Assembly: GCF_902459735.1 (NCBI RefSeq)
Contig: NZ_CABPRV010000002.1
Location: 434,001-498,000 of the forward strand
Origin: Pandoraea capi
GTDB taxonomy: Bacteria > Pseudomonadota > Gammaproteobacteria > Burkholderiales > Burkholderiaceae
Reading direction: 5' to 3'
DNA length: 64,000 nt
The notes beneath the pieces are model-generated. The model was given only the letters and a program-made list of their open reading frames with translations. It made no database searches and had not been told where the DNA came from. The position numbers and the translations under genes are program-made. How positions within the stretch are numbered: the first letter of the stretch is position 1; every line of letters begins with the position of its first letter. Positions 33,401-42,023 of this stretch are shown here, one piece after another.

Positions 33401-34253
33401 AGTGCGAGAGATCGTTGAAACCTTGCGCCAGCGCGACATCCGTTGCCGATGCCCCGGCACGCAACGCGGGCAATGCGCGGACCAGTCGCAACTGATTGCG
33501 CCAGGCATGGGGCGCCAGCCCCGTCTCGCGGGAGAAAAGACGTGCGGCGTGGAAAGGAGAAAGCTCGACCGCCTCGGCCAGCGCCGTGAGCGACAACGAC
33601 TCGGTGAGATCGGCGGACAGGCGCGCCTTCATCGTCTCGACGCGTACCGCGTCGCGATGCGTCGCCAACGCCGGCACCCCGGCCTGCGCGTGCCGCACCA
33701 GCATCATCGACACCGCCTCGATCAGCACGCTTTCCGCCAGTAGCGGATCTGCGCCGAGCTGAAGCAGTCGATGCGCCTCTAGCAGCCGGTACATCGCCTG
33801 AGCGTCGTAGATGACGTTCTCGCCGAACCACGGCATGGCCTCGCCAATGCTGTCGTGGCCGCCATTGCCGCCCTGCGCGGTTGACACCGCAATCGGCCCG
33901 GCCAGCGGATTGGCGAGCTGCCGATGCACGCCCTGCACGAAGCCGACGGGCAGATAGAACACCCGATATCGCCAGCCGAAGTCGGTCTCGCGCGCGCCCG
34001 TGTGCACCTCGCCGGGATGGATGATGGCGACCGAGCCCGCATCGGCCACATGCTCGCCACCCCGATAGGCGTAGCGTTCGGCGCCCGCCACGATGCAGGC
34101 GAACGTGTACGCATCGTGCCAATGCGGCGCGAACGTGTGGTCGTTGTATTCGGCCGTGAGCATGTCGCCCCCGGGAACGAGCGACGAGCGCCAGTACAAA
34201 GGGGCGTTGCGGAACGGCTGAAAGGGCTGAAGGGGCTGAAATACGGCATCCAT
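33333..34253 (-). CDS. AraC-family regulator
   Basis: 306 aa. N-terminal cupin-like sensing domain (HTFAPHWHDAYTFACIVAGAERYAYRGGEHVADAGSVAIIHPGEVHTG) and C-terminal double helix-turn-helix (LSLTALAEAVELSPFHAARLFSRETGLAPHAWRNQLRL and ATDVALAQGFNDLSHFTRYFRRAFGVSPGKW). ATG 34253 precedes a short QPLQPFQPF repeat. It overlaps the convergent LysR gene by 68 bp. It lies 68 bp downstream of the piuC-like gene on the same strand and may be the last gene of the iron operon, but its typical ligand class (amino acid or aromatic) is unrelated. Confidence 0.9.
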   Translation of the reverse strand: MDAVFQPLQPFQPFRNAPLYWRSSLVPGGDMLTAEYNDHTFAPHWHDAYTFACIVAGAERYAYRGGEHVADAGSVAIIHPGEVHTGARETDFGWRYRVFYLPVGFVQGVHRQLANPLAGPIAVSTAQGGNGGHDSIGEAMPWFGENVIYDAQAMYRLLEAHRLLQLGADPLLAESVLIEAVSMMLVRHAQAGVPALATHRDAVRVETMKARLSADLTESLSLTALAEAVELSPFHAARLFSRETGLAPHAWRNQLRLVRALPALRAGASATDVALAQGFNDLSHFTRYFRRAFGVSPGKWSVGPGA

Positions 34254-34321
34254 GGCCGTCACTTTACACCGGGCGACGCACGACCGCCCGCCGCCCGATA
34301 CCGTTGGGATATCCGACGGTC

Positions 34322-35002
34322 TTACACGTCCGCCCACATGCGCAACAGGTTGTGATAGCTCCCCGTCAGCTGCACCAGCGACGCATCGTCCGCGCCGTGC
34401 TGCGTGAGACGCTGAATCGCCACGTCCATGTCGAACAGCACGCTGCGTTGCGCATCGTCACGAATCAGGCTCTCGATCCAGAAGAACGACGCGAGTCGCA
34501 CGCCCCGCGTGACCGGATTGACCTTGTGCACGCTCGTGCCCGGATACAGCACCATGTGACCGGCCGGCAGCTTGACGGCACGCTCGCCGAAGCTGTCGCG
34601 CACCACCAGTTCGCCGCCGTCGTAGCTGTCGGGGTCCGACAGGAACAGCGTGGCGGACAAGTCCGTACGCACCCGCTCGCGCACGCCCTTGATGCCCCGC
34701 ACCGCATTGTCCACGTGATAGCCGAATGCCTCACCGCCTTCGTATCGATTGAAGAGCGGCGGGTAGATCCGGCGCGGCAACGCCGCCGACATGAACACGG
34801 CATCCTGCGACAGGCGCCGCAGGATCTCCTCGCCCAGACGCTGCCCCCAGGGGTCGTCCTCGGCCAGTTGCCGGTTTTCCTTGGCCTGCGCCGACTGCAT
34901 GCCTGCCGTCGCCTTGCCGTCGACCCACGTCTGCGCCAGCAATTGCTCGCACAGCGCTCGCGCTTCGTCGCGGCTGAAGACGGCGGGGATCTCGATCATC
35001 AT
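34322..35002 (-). CDS. piuC: PiuC-like Fe(II)/2-oxoglutarate-dependent (PKHD-type) dioxygenase
   Basis: 226-aa cytoplasmic enzyme of the prolyl-4-hydroxylase-like PKHD family. Iron ligands are H96 and D98 (FGYHVDNA) and H159 ([13 protein letters not shown]), with the following Arg for 2-oxoglutarate; [13 protein letters not shown] and [10 protein letters not shown] are diagnostic for PiuC. PiuC genes regularly follow iron-regulated TonB receptors such as PiuA/Fiu, and here the receptor stop lies 29 bp upstream. Substrate remains unknown; a role in iron or siderophore handling is inferred. GGAG precedes two consecutive ATGs. Confidence 0.9.
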   Translation of the reverse strand: MMIEIPAVFSRDEARALCEQLLAQTWVDGKATAGMQSAQAKENRQLAEDDPWGQRLGEEILRRLSQDAVFMSAALPRRIYPPLFNRYEGGEAFGYHVDNAVRGIKGVRERVRTDLSATLFLSDPDSYDGGELVVRDSFGERAVKLPAGHMVLYPGTSVHKVNPVTRGVRLASFFWIESLIRDDAQRSVLFDMDVAIQRLTQHGADDASLVQLTGSYHNLLRMWADV

Positions 35003-35031
35003 GATGCTGTCTCCTCAGACTCGGAACGCGC

Positions 35032-37566
35032 TCAGAACGCGATGTCCGCGCTGACGGTCACGGTACGCCCGGCACCCGGCACGCCGTACAGCTGGAAGCC
35101 GTCGAGCGAGGCGCCGATCTGCGCGTAGTAGAACTTGTTGAACACGTTGTTCAGGTTCAGGTTGACGTGCACGTGACGGTTCACGCGGTAGCGCGCCGCA
35201 ATGTTATGCACCCAGTAGCTTGGCGCCTTCTCGTTGTCCTGCGTGTAGATCGGGTTCACGCCCGACGGGCCCGACGCGTTGCTGCTGTTGTTGTTCTGAC
35301 CGCCGACGTAAAGGTTGTCGGTGTAACGACGGTGCCCCACGTACTGCACGCCGTAGCTCAGTGCGAGGTCCGGCGTAACCTTGTACGACGTCCAGATCGA
35401 ACCGCTCCAGTCCGGCACGTTGGCTGCCTCGGCGCCTTCGTTCGCGCCCTTGGTGATGCGGCTCTTCATGCGCGAGACGCCGGCGAAGATCGACCACTTG
35501 TCGGTGATGTTGCCTTGCAGGCCGAGTTCGACACCGTCGACACGCTTGGCGGGCAACGCGCGCACCGGCGACGTATCGTCGCTCGTGTACTGCCACGAGT
35601 TGCTGAGCTCCGTGCGGAAGATCGCAGCGGTGAGGCCGAGCGCGCCACCGGCGAGATCCCACTTGGTCCCCATCTCATACGTCTGCGACGTGGCCGGGTC
35701 GTACTTGGCGGTCGACGCCGTGCCGAAGATCAGGTTGTTCGTGCTCGCGCCGATGGCGGTCGGCTGCGTGGCGCGGCTGTACGAGACGTAGATGCTGCCC
35801 GGCTCGACCGGCTTGTAGACAAGACCCGCACGCCCGCTCCACGCGCCATCCGTGCTCGACGTGATCGAGGCGCCGCTCGGCGCGTTCGTCTCCGCGCGCC
35901 AGCGGTCATAGCGCAGCGACGCCAACACTTGCCAGTGCGGCGACAGCGTGATCGTGTCGCTCGCAAAAATGGCCGCGTCGTTGACCGTCGAGCTGGACTG
36001 GTTGTTGCCTTCCATCGACCAGGTGCCCGCGAACGAATTCGACGGGTTCGCCATGTTGAAGAACATGTCGCCCGCCGGCACGTAGGCCGCGCGCGGGTTG
36101 CCGCCGTAGGTCTCGCGGTACAGCTCGAAACCGGTCACGACGTCGTGCTTGAACGGTCCCGTGTTCACCGAGAAACGCAGGTCCGTCTGGTTATCGAGGA
36201 TCTGATAGCGCGTGGAATTGCCGAAGTTGCTGCCGCGCAGAATGCCGTACGGCGCTGACGTCAGCCCGTAGTCGGAGTACGAGTTCACCCCGCCGATGTT
36301 CGTCAACGGCCCGATGCCCGTGTAACCCAGCGTCGCACAGCGGGTGCCCGTGCAAATCTTGCTGCCGTTGGCATTCGCTGCAAAGAATCGCGCGGGCGAC
36401 AGTACCGAGAAGTTGTCCGTCTGCTGCCAGCGCAACTGGCTGCGAATGCGGGTGGTGTCGTTGAAGTCGTGCTCGACGCGCCCCGACAGCGACGTGCTCT
36501 CGGTCTGCTGCGTGTAGATGCCTGCCGCGCCGTACCAGTTGCTCTGCTGCACGCCCGGCATCAGTTGACCGCCCGTGCCGCGCTGGATCGGCAGGCCCGT
36601 GTCGGGCACGTTGTTGTCCTTCTGATGGAAGACGTCGAAGATCACACGCGTGCTCGTGCCCAGACCGAGGCCGAGCGACGCGGCAATGCCGTAGCGATCG
36701 TTCTTCACCTCATCGCGCCCTGCTACCCCATTGTGATGCGACATGAGATTCAGACGCAGGGCTGTGGAATCGCCGAGTTGCTGATTGAGGTCGGCCGTCA
36801 TGCGACGGTAGTTGTCGCTGCCCAGTCCGAACGACGAGCGGTAGAAGCTGCCAAGCTCGGCTTCCTTGGACACGAGATTGACCGATCCGCCCAGGGCTGC
36901 CACCCCCGATTCGATCGTGCCGGTACCCTTGTACACTTCGACGCGATCGAGGTCGAAGGTGTCGTTGCGACTCGACAGCCCTGCGTCGCGCACGCCGTCG
37001 ATGGTGATGCTCTGCTCGGCGGAAAAGCCGCGAATCGAGAACAGATCGCCCCAGCCCAGATTGCCCTCGCCCGACATGAACGTGATGCCTGGCACGTTCT
37101 TCAGAATGTCCTGCAACGACTGGGCATTCTGCTCTTCGAGCACCTTCTTCGGCACGACGGTGATGCTCTGCGGGATGTCGCGCAGCGGTGCCGTGTATCT
37201 GGACGACGACACCGTTTCGGCTTTGTACGGTGCATCGACCGTAGCCGTGACCGACGTGGCCGGTAATGCCACGGCATCCGCCGACGCGGCCGTGGCCTGC
37301 GCGGGTGCGGCGGTACTGCCGGGTGCAGGCGCGGGCGTCACCGCCGTCGCGAGCGCGGTCTGCGCAGCCGCATGCAGCGATGCGGCCGCCAGCGCGGCGG
37401 CCACTGTCACGCGAGTCTTCAGTCGCGCACGGGTGTGGCGTGAGTTTGCCGAGGTTGTGGTGACGGCCGTGACAGTCGTGACACCCGTCACACCGGGCGC
37501 CGCCCCCGGCGACACGGCGAATGGCGCGAGCGAGGCGTCGGCTTCCAACGAATTCAAGTGCTTCAT
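35032..37566 (-). CDS. TonB-dependent catecholate-type siderophore receptor (Fiu/PiuA-like)
   Basis: 844-aa outer-membrane receptor. Unusually long leader (about 70 residues) with VTxVT repeats before the export signal (RVTVAAALAAASLHAAAQ) and a further Ala/Pro/Thr-rich spacer, then plug (RDIPQSITVVPKKVLEEQNAQSLQDILKNVPGITF, FSIRGFSAEQSITIDGVRD, VEVYKGTGTIESG) and barrel ending in ADIAF. No STN domain. The PiuC-type gene 29 bp downstream and the ABC genes upstream (193 bp away) mark it as part of an iron-uptake set. The 193-bp gap (37567-37759) may hold its own promoter; I see no clear Fur site there. Confidence 0.92.
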   Translation of the reverse strand: MKHLNSLEADASLAPFAVSPGAAPGVTGVTTVTAVTTTSANSRHTRARLKTRVTVAAALAAASLHAAAQTALATAVTPAPAPGSTAAPAQATAASADAVALPATSVTATVDAPYKAETVSSSRYTAPLRDIPQSITVVPKKVLEEQNAQSLQDILKNVPGITFMSGEGNLGWGDLFSIRGFSAEQSITIDGVRDAGLSSRNDTFDLDRVEVYKGTGTIESGVAALGGSVNLVSKEAELGSFYRSSFGLGSDNYRRMTADLNQQLGDSTALRLNLMSHHNGVAGRDEVKNDRYGIAASLGLGLGTSTRVIFDVFHQKDNNVPDTGLPIQRGTGGQLMPGVQQSNWYGAAGIYTQQTESTSLSGRVEHDFNDTTRIRSQLRWQQTDNFSVLSPARFFAANANGSKICTGTRCATLGYTGIGPLTNIGGVNSYSDYGLTSAPYGILRGSNFGNSTRYQILDNQTDLRFSVNTGPFKHDVVTGFELYRETYGGNPRAAYVPAGDMFFNMANPSNSFAGTWSMEGNNQSSSTVNDAAIFASDTITLSPHWQVLASLRYDRWRAETNAPSGASITSSTDGAWSGRAGLVYKPVEPGSIYVSYSRATQPTAIGASTNNLIFGTASTAKYDPATSQTYEMGTKWDLAGGALGLTAAIFRTELSNSWQYTSDDTSPVRALPAKRVDGVELGLQGNITDKWSIFAGVSRMKSRITKGANEGAEAANVPDWSGSIWTSYKVTPDLALSYGVQYVGHRRYTDNLYVGGQNNNSSNASGPSGVNPIYTQDNEKAPSYWVHNIAARYRVNRHVHVNLNLNNVFNKFYYAQIGASLDGFQLYGVPGAGRTVTVSADIAF

Positions 37567-37759
37567 CTGGTGTTATGCGTTATGAGATGAACAGACAAAA
37601 GGCGTCCTCGCGCGCCGGGGTGTGCGCGACACCGCCGGAGCGTTCGGACTGACTCGGACAACAAGGAAAAAACGACGCGGCCGGCGTGGCGATGTGGCTT
37701 GGCGCGCCGGTGCAGAAACTACGAGGACCGGCGGGCCGCGTCGGGAGAGCGAACGGCGT

Positions 37760-38596
37760 CTAGACGGGTGTCACGACGTCGTCCACGATCAGTTGCGGCA
37801 GGCCGCGCGAGCACCGCTCGACGCGGGCCTGCACGTCGAATACCCGGGCGATGGCGTCGGCCGTCACGACCTCGTCGACACCGCCCGCCGCGACCACACG
37901 ACCATCGCGCAGCATCACGGCGGCATCAGCATGGCGCATGGCGATCGACAGATCGTGCATGACCACGACGGTGATCATCTGACGCGCCACCGTCTCGCGC
38001 GCGATCAGACGCATCACCTGAAACTGATGATGCAGATCGAGCGCGGAGAGCGGTTCATCCAGCAGCAGAATGCGCGGCGCACGGATCAGCGCCTGCGCCA
38101 GACCGACCAGTTGACGCTGACCGCCGGAGAGTTCGTCGAGAAAACGCATGGCGAGCGCTTCGATGCCCAACTGAGTGAGCAGCGCCATGACGATGGCCGG
38201 CGTGGGCACCATCGCACTGACCGACTCGCGCGACGCGTGCCGCGCGCCATGTCCCGCGGCCAGCACCGATTCGAGTACGCGCAGATGCACGCCCGCGGGC
38301 AGCGCCTGCGGCAGATAAACGACATCACGCGCCGGCGCGCGGCCGGTACACCGATGCAGGGTCTCGTGACCGAAGGTCACTTCGCCGCGCCCCGACACGA
38401 GTCCGGCGAGCGTGCGCAACAAGGTGGACTTGCCCGAACCGTTCGGTCCGAGCAGCGCCGTCACAGTGCCGGCAGGCAGCGTGGGCAGCGATACCGCGTG
38501 CAGAATATGGCGACGCCCGAGCGTCACGTCGATGCCCGTCGCGCCCAGCGCGAGCGTGCTTGCCGGGGATTTTGCAGAGCTGGCCGGTACCGTCAC
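37760..38596 (-). CDS. ATPase of ferric-siderophore ABC importer (FecE/FhuC-like)
   Basis: 278 aa. Walker A LGPNGSGKST, Q-loop YLPQAL, signature LDELSGGQRQ, Walker B RILLLDEPLSALD, H-loop VVMHD: complete ABC ATPase of the iron/B12 importer class. GTG 38596 overlaps the permease stop (GTGA) and has GGGAGG upstream. An open frame running up to 39247 overlaps the permease gene and is not coding. Third gene of the binding protein-permease-ATPase operon. Confidence 0.92.
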   Translation of the reverse strand: MTVPASSAKSPASTLALGATGIDVTLGRRHILHAVSLPTLPAGTVTALLGPNGSGKSTLLRTLAGLVSGRGEVTFGHETLHRCTGRAPARDVVYLPQALPAGVHLRVLESVLAAGHGARHASRESVSAMVPTPAIVMALLTQLGIEALAMRFLDELSGGQRQLVGLAQALIRAPRILLLDEPLSALDLHHQFQVMRLIARETVARQMITVVVMHDLSIAMRHADAAVMLRDGRVVAAGGVDEVVTADAIARVFDVQARVERCSRGLPQLIVDDVVTPV

Positions 38597-39735
38597 AGCG
38601 ACCTCCCGCTTGAGCGCACGACAATGACCAGGAAGAATGGAATGCCGACGAGCGCCGTCACGATCCCGACCGGGATGATGACGCCGGGCAGCAGCGTCTT
38701 CGATGCAATCGAAGCGAGTGACATGACCAGCGCGCCCACGATGAGACAGCCCGGCAGATAGAAGCGATGGTCTTCGCCGAAGATGCCTCGCGCGATGTGC
38801 GGCGCGACCAGGCCGACGAAGCCGATCGTGCCGACGAACGACACCGTCAGCGCAGACAGCAGCGACACGCGCATGAGCGTGACGAGACGCAACCGCGCGA
38901 CACGGATGCCGAAGCTTGCCGCACGGTCTTCGCCGAGCCGCAGCGCCGTCATCGCCCACGATTGACGCCAGGCGAACACCGCCATGATCGCGAGCACGGC
39001 GCCGAGCACCCGCACCTGCGTCCAGTCGCTGCGCGTGAGGCTGCCCAGCGTCCAGAAGACGAGTCCCTGCAACGCGTCTTCGGTCGCCACGAACTGCATC
39101 AGCGAGACGAGCGCGTGAAACACGAACACCAGCGCAATGCCCATGAGCACCACCCCCGAGGTCGGCAGTCCGCGCCAGCGGGCCACGCCGTCGAGTACGA
39201 GCGCCGAGATGAGCGCGAAGATAAAGGCGTTGACGGGCACGATCCACACATCGGGCACGCCCGGCACATGCAGATTCAGCACGATGGCAAGCGCCGCGCC
39301 GAACGCCGCTGCCGCCGATACACCCAGCGTGTAGGGGCTGGCGAGCGGGTTATCGAGGATCGTCTGCATCTCGCCCCCGGCCAGTCCGAGCGCGCCGCCG
39401 ACGAGCACCGCCATCAGCGCATACGGCAGGCGGATCTGCCAGACGATGACCTGCGCATCGGGGCTCGCGGTGCCCGGCGACACCAGCGTACGCCAAAGGT
39501 CGCGCCAGCCCAGCGCCGACGGTCCGTGCGTGAAGTCCAGCGCCAGTGCCAACACGATGAGCGCCGCCAGCGCAACAAGCCATACCGCACGGCGCAGATT
39601 CAACTGGCGATAGCCGCTCGCCACGCCCGCATGCAACACGTCTTCTTCAGCCAGTCGAGCCGAGGAGTCGCTCAATGAAGGTTGCGGGGGCTGGGAGGGT
39701 TGCGACGGATGAGACATTTCTCCCGCAAGACTCAC
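38593..39735 (-). CDS. FecCD-family ABC permease for ferric siderophore
   Basis: 380-aa inner-membrane permease with about ten helices. A hydrophilic N-terminus of some 50 residues (Pro/Gln/Ser-rich) precedes helix 1. Family marks: RLPYALMAVLVGGALGLAGGEMQTILDNPLASPYTLGVSAAAAFGAAL, GSLTRSDWTQV, VSFVGTIGFVGLVAPHIARGIFGEDHRFYLPGCLIVGALVM. ATGA overlap with the binding-protein stop and GTGA overlap with the ATPase start imply translational coupling. Confidence 0.93.
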   Translation of the reverse strand: MSLAGEMSHPSQPSQPPQPSLSDSSARLAEEDVLHAGVASGYRQLNLRRAVWLVALAALIVLALALDFTHGPSALGWRDLWRTLVSPGTASPDAQVIVWQIRLPYALMAVLVGGALGLAGGEMQTILDNPLASPYTLGVSAAAAFGAALAIVLNLHVPGVPDVWIVPVNAFIFALISALVLDGVARWRGLPTSGVVLMGIALVFVFHALVSLMQFVATEDALQGLVFWTLGSLTRSDWTQVRVLGAVLAIMAVFAWRQSWAMTALRLGEDRAASFGIRVARLRLVTLMRVSLLSALTVSFVGTIGFVGLVAPHIARGIFGEDHRFYLPGCLIVGALVMSLASIASKTLLPGVIIPVGIVTALVGIPFFLVIVVRSSGRSL

Positions 39736-40895
39736 GGCTTGTCTCCGTCAGTCCAGTACGTACCGCCGTACGGCACGGCGAGAAAACGCTGGTGAATCTC
39801 GGTGAACGTGGCGTTCGCGTCGATCTGCCTGAAGCGTCCCGGATAGAACCAGCCCAGCATCGCTTCGACGGCGACGATGTTGTACGGCGAGTCGTAGAAG
39901 TTGTGCCACAACCCGTGCGTGCGCCCCTCGCGCACCGCCTTGATCGAAGCAATGCCCGGCGACTTCACGAAGGCGTCGAGCGACGCACGCGCGTCGCTGG
40001 CCGACGTTTCCGCGCCGACGTGGATGCGCAACTGGTTGGCATTGCCGCGCGTGCCGGTCGCAATATAGACGTCCGGTTGCGACGCAATCACGTGCTCGAT
40101 GTTCAGATCGCCGATCACGCCCGGCAGCAAGTCGCGGGCGATGTTCACCCCGCCCGCCGCATCGACGAATTCGCCGATGTTGCCGTTGCCGACCGTATGA
40201 CAGCATCCGGGCCAGACGCCCGCGAGCATTTGCACGAACACCTTCGGACGCTGGTTCGACGGAATCGTCGCCACGGCGTCGCGCACGGCCTTCAGATGCG
40301 ATTCATAGAGGGAGATGTAAGCGTCGGCCTGCGCTTCGCGATGCATCGCGCGCCCCATCAGGCGAAGGCTCGGCACCGTGTCTTCGAGCGGCTTCTGACG
40401 GAAGTCGACGAAGATCACCGGCACGCCGGCGGCGGCGAATTCCTTGACGAGCGCATTGTGACGTCCCGGGCCATGGCCGCCGATGCTGAAGATCGCCAGA
40501 TCCGGCTTGAGCGCGAGCGCCTTCTCGGCGCTGACCGTGGCTTCCGAGGACTGACCGATCTTCGGAATGGTGTCGATCTGCGGGAAGACCTTCTCGTACT
40601 GCTGCCACGTCTGCGGGTCGAGCGACTGCAACTCGCCCTGCCAGCCGACAATGCGTTTGAGCGGCTGCTTGCCTTCGAGCAACGCCACCGCATACAGGAG
40701 TCGCCCCTCACCCAGCAGAATCCGGTCGACGTGATCGGGCAATGTCACTTGCCGGCCCGCCATGTCGGTGACGACTTCACCGGCATGCGCCGGCATCACC
40801 GCGCCGAGCGCCACCGACGCGACGACGCTTGCCACGCACGCCGCTTGTCTGGCAACGTTAGCCAGTGACGTGCGACGCGAAAAGAAATTCAGCAT
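39732..40895 (-). CDS. Periplasmic siderophore-binding protein (FecB/FhuD-like)
   Basis: 387 aa. Signal peptide (VARQAACVASVVASVALGAVMPAHAGE) followed by the class III binding fold: VVTDMAGRQVTLPDHVDRILLGEGRLLYAVALL, KPDLAIFSIGGHG, VIFVDFRQKPLEDTVPSLRLMGRAM, and a C-terminal lobe with VYIATGTRG and NIVAVEAMLGWFYPGRF. ATG 40895 is chosen because the signal peptide begins there; the longer frame (to 41021) runs through the promoter region. First gene of the importer operon, preceded by a Fur-like site. Confidence 0.88.
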   Translation of the reverse strand: MLNFFSRRTSLANVARQAACVASVVASVALGAVMPAHAGEVVTDMAGRQVTLPDHVDRILLGEGRLLYAVALLEGKQPLKRIVGWQGELQSLDPQTWQQYEKVFPQIDTIPKIGQSSEATVSAEKALALKPDLAIFSIGGHGPGRHNALVKEFAAAGVPVIFVDFRQKPLEDTVPSLRLMGRAMHREAQADAYISLYESHLKAVRDAVATIPSNQRPKVFVQMLAGVWPGCCHTVGNGNIGEFVDAAGGVNIARDLLPGVIGDLNIEHVIASQPDVYIATGTRGNANQLRIHVGAETSASDARASLDAFVKSPGIASIKAVREGRTHGLWHNFYDSPYNIVAVEAMLGWFYPGRFRQIDANATFTEIHQRFLAVPYGGTYWTDGDKP

Positions 40896-40919
40896 AACGA
40901 TGACATCCCACATTGAATC

Positions 40920-40938
40920 AAGAACCATTCTCATTTCT
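40920..40938 (-). promoter_or_regulatory. Fur-like box before the siderophore ABC operon
   Basis: Minus strand reads AGAAATGAGAATGGTTCTT, matching about 11 of 19 positions of the Fur consensus, with a strong AATGAGAAT core. It lies 25-43 bp upstream of the ATG at 40895. The divergent response-regulator gene starts at 41085, so the site might act on both sides. Confidence 0.42.
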
Positions 40939-41084
40939 ATTAGAATGTAGCGTTGCGTTATGTTGGCTTCGTGTTGACGGAATTTCGGTATGTATTGGTT
41001 TGTATTGGCGTGTATCGGCATATGGGCGACGGGCGCAACGCGTGTGCTCGCCGGTAGACTCCCGGTCTTCGGAATGTCGTCGTG

Positions 41085-42023
41085 ATGTCTGCCGGCGCTG
41101 CATTCCCTTCGTTCTCCTCGTCCTCTTCATCGATGACTTCTTCGCCCCCTTCGCCCACTTCGCCCGCCCATGCCCGCCTGCTGATCGTCGACGACGATCC
41201 GCAAATCCGCGATCTCCTCTCGGACTATTTACGGGAGTCGGGCTTCGATGTCGCAACGGCCGCCGATGGCGTTCAGATGTGGGCGCAGTTGGCTGCACGT
41301 CCGGCCGATGTGGTCGTGCTCGACCTGATGCTGCCCGGTGAGGACGGGTTGTCGCTGTGCCGTCAGTTGCACGCGCGCGGTGATGTCTGTGTCGTGATGC
41401 TCACCTCGCGCAGCACCTTGCTCGACCGCATCGTCGGTCTCGAAGTGGGTGCGGACGATTACCTGCCCAAGCCGTTCGATCCGCGTGAGCTGCTCGCGCG
41501 CGTGAAGGCGGTGCTGCGCCGTGGCCCGCGTCTGCCGCCGGGCAGCGCGCAAGCCGCGGCGACGTCGGCGATGGGCAGCGCGCCGCCGGGGGCACCTTCT
41601 GCATCGTCGGCGCCCGGGGGGCCGAGCGCTCCCGTGCCGCACGCACGCGCGTTCTCGTCGACGCCGCCCATCGCACCGCACACGTTGCCGTCGCAGGCCG
41701 CGTTCTTCGATTTCGACGGCTGGCGTCTCGACACGCTCGCCCGTCAGCTCATTTCGCCCGAGGGGCGTGTCATCACGCTTGGCGGCTCCGACTACCGGAC
41801 GTTGCAGGCGCTGGTCATGCACCCGCATCGCCCGCTATCGCGAGACTTCCTGCTCGATTGCGCCTTCGGTCGTCATGGCGCGGCCAACGACCGGGCCATC
41901 GATGTATGCGTGAGCCGTCTGCGCGCGCATCTCGATATGCGCGCGCGCCCGTCTCCTTTGATTCGCACCGTGCGTAACGAGGGCTACATGCTCGCGGCCG
42001 ACGTGGTGGCCTCCAGTGTCTGA
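41085..42023 (+). CDS. OmpR-family response regulator with long Ala/Pro linker
   Basis: 312-aa DNA-binding regulator. Ser-rich N-terminal tail (about 30 residues), receiver domain with D80 as phospho-acceptor (VVVLDLMLPGEDG) and the K of PKPFD, an unusually long Ala/Pro/Ser linker of about 50 residues, then a winged-helix OmpR/PhoB output domain (LGGSDYRTLQALVMHPHRPLSRDFLLD, RAIDVCVSRLRAHLD, LIRTVRNEGYML). ATG 41085 or 41133 could be the start. It overlaps the kinase gene by 8 nt. Divergent from the siderophore ABC operon, but no direct link to iron is visible. Confidence 0.9.
   Translation: MSAGAAFPSFSSSSSSMTSSPPSPTSPAHARLLIVDDDPQIRDLLSDYLRESGFDVATAADGVQMWAQLAARPADVVVLDLMLPGEDGLSLCRQLHARGDVCVVMLTSRSTLLDRIVGLEVGADDYLPKPFDPRELLARVKAVLRRGPRLPPGSAQAAATSAMGSAPPGAPSASSAPGGPSAPVPHARAFSSTPPIAPHTLPSQAAFFDFDGWRLDTLARQLISPEGRVITLGGSDYRTLQALVMHPHRPLSRDFLLDCAFGRHGAANDRAIDVCVSRLRAHLDMRARPSPLIRTVRNEGYMLAADVVASSV

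Noticed and set aside
38597-39247. Extended open frame upstream of the ABC ATPase
   Set aside because: It runs antiphase through the permease gene, and its translation is Arg/Ala/Gly-rich nonsense; the ATPase starts at GTG 38596.
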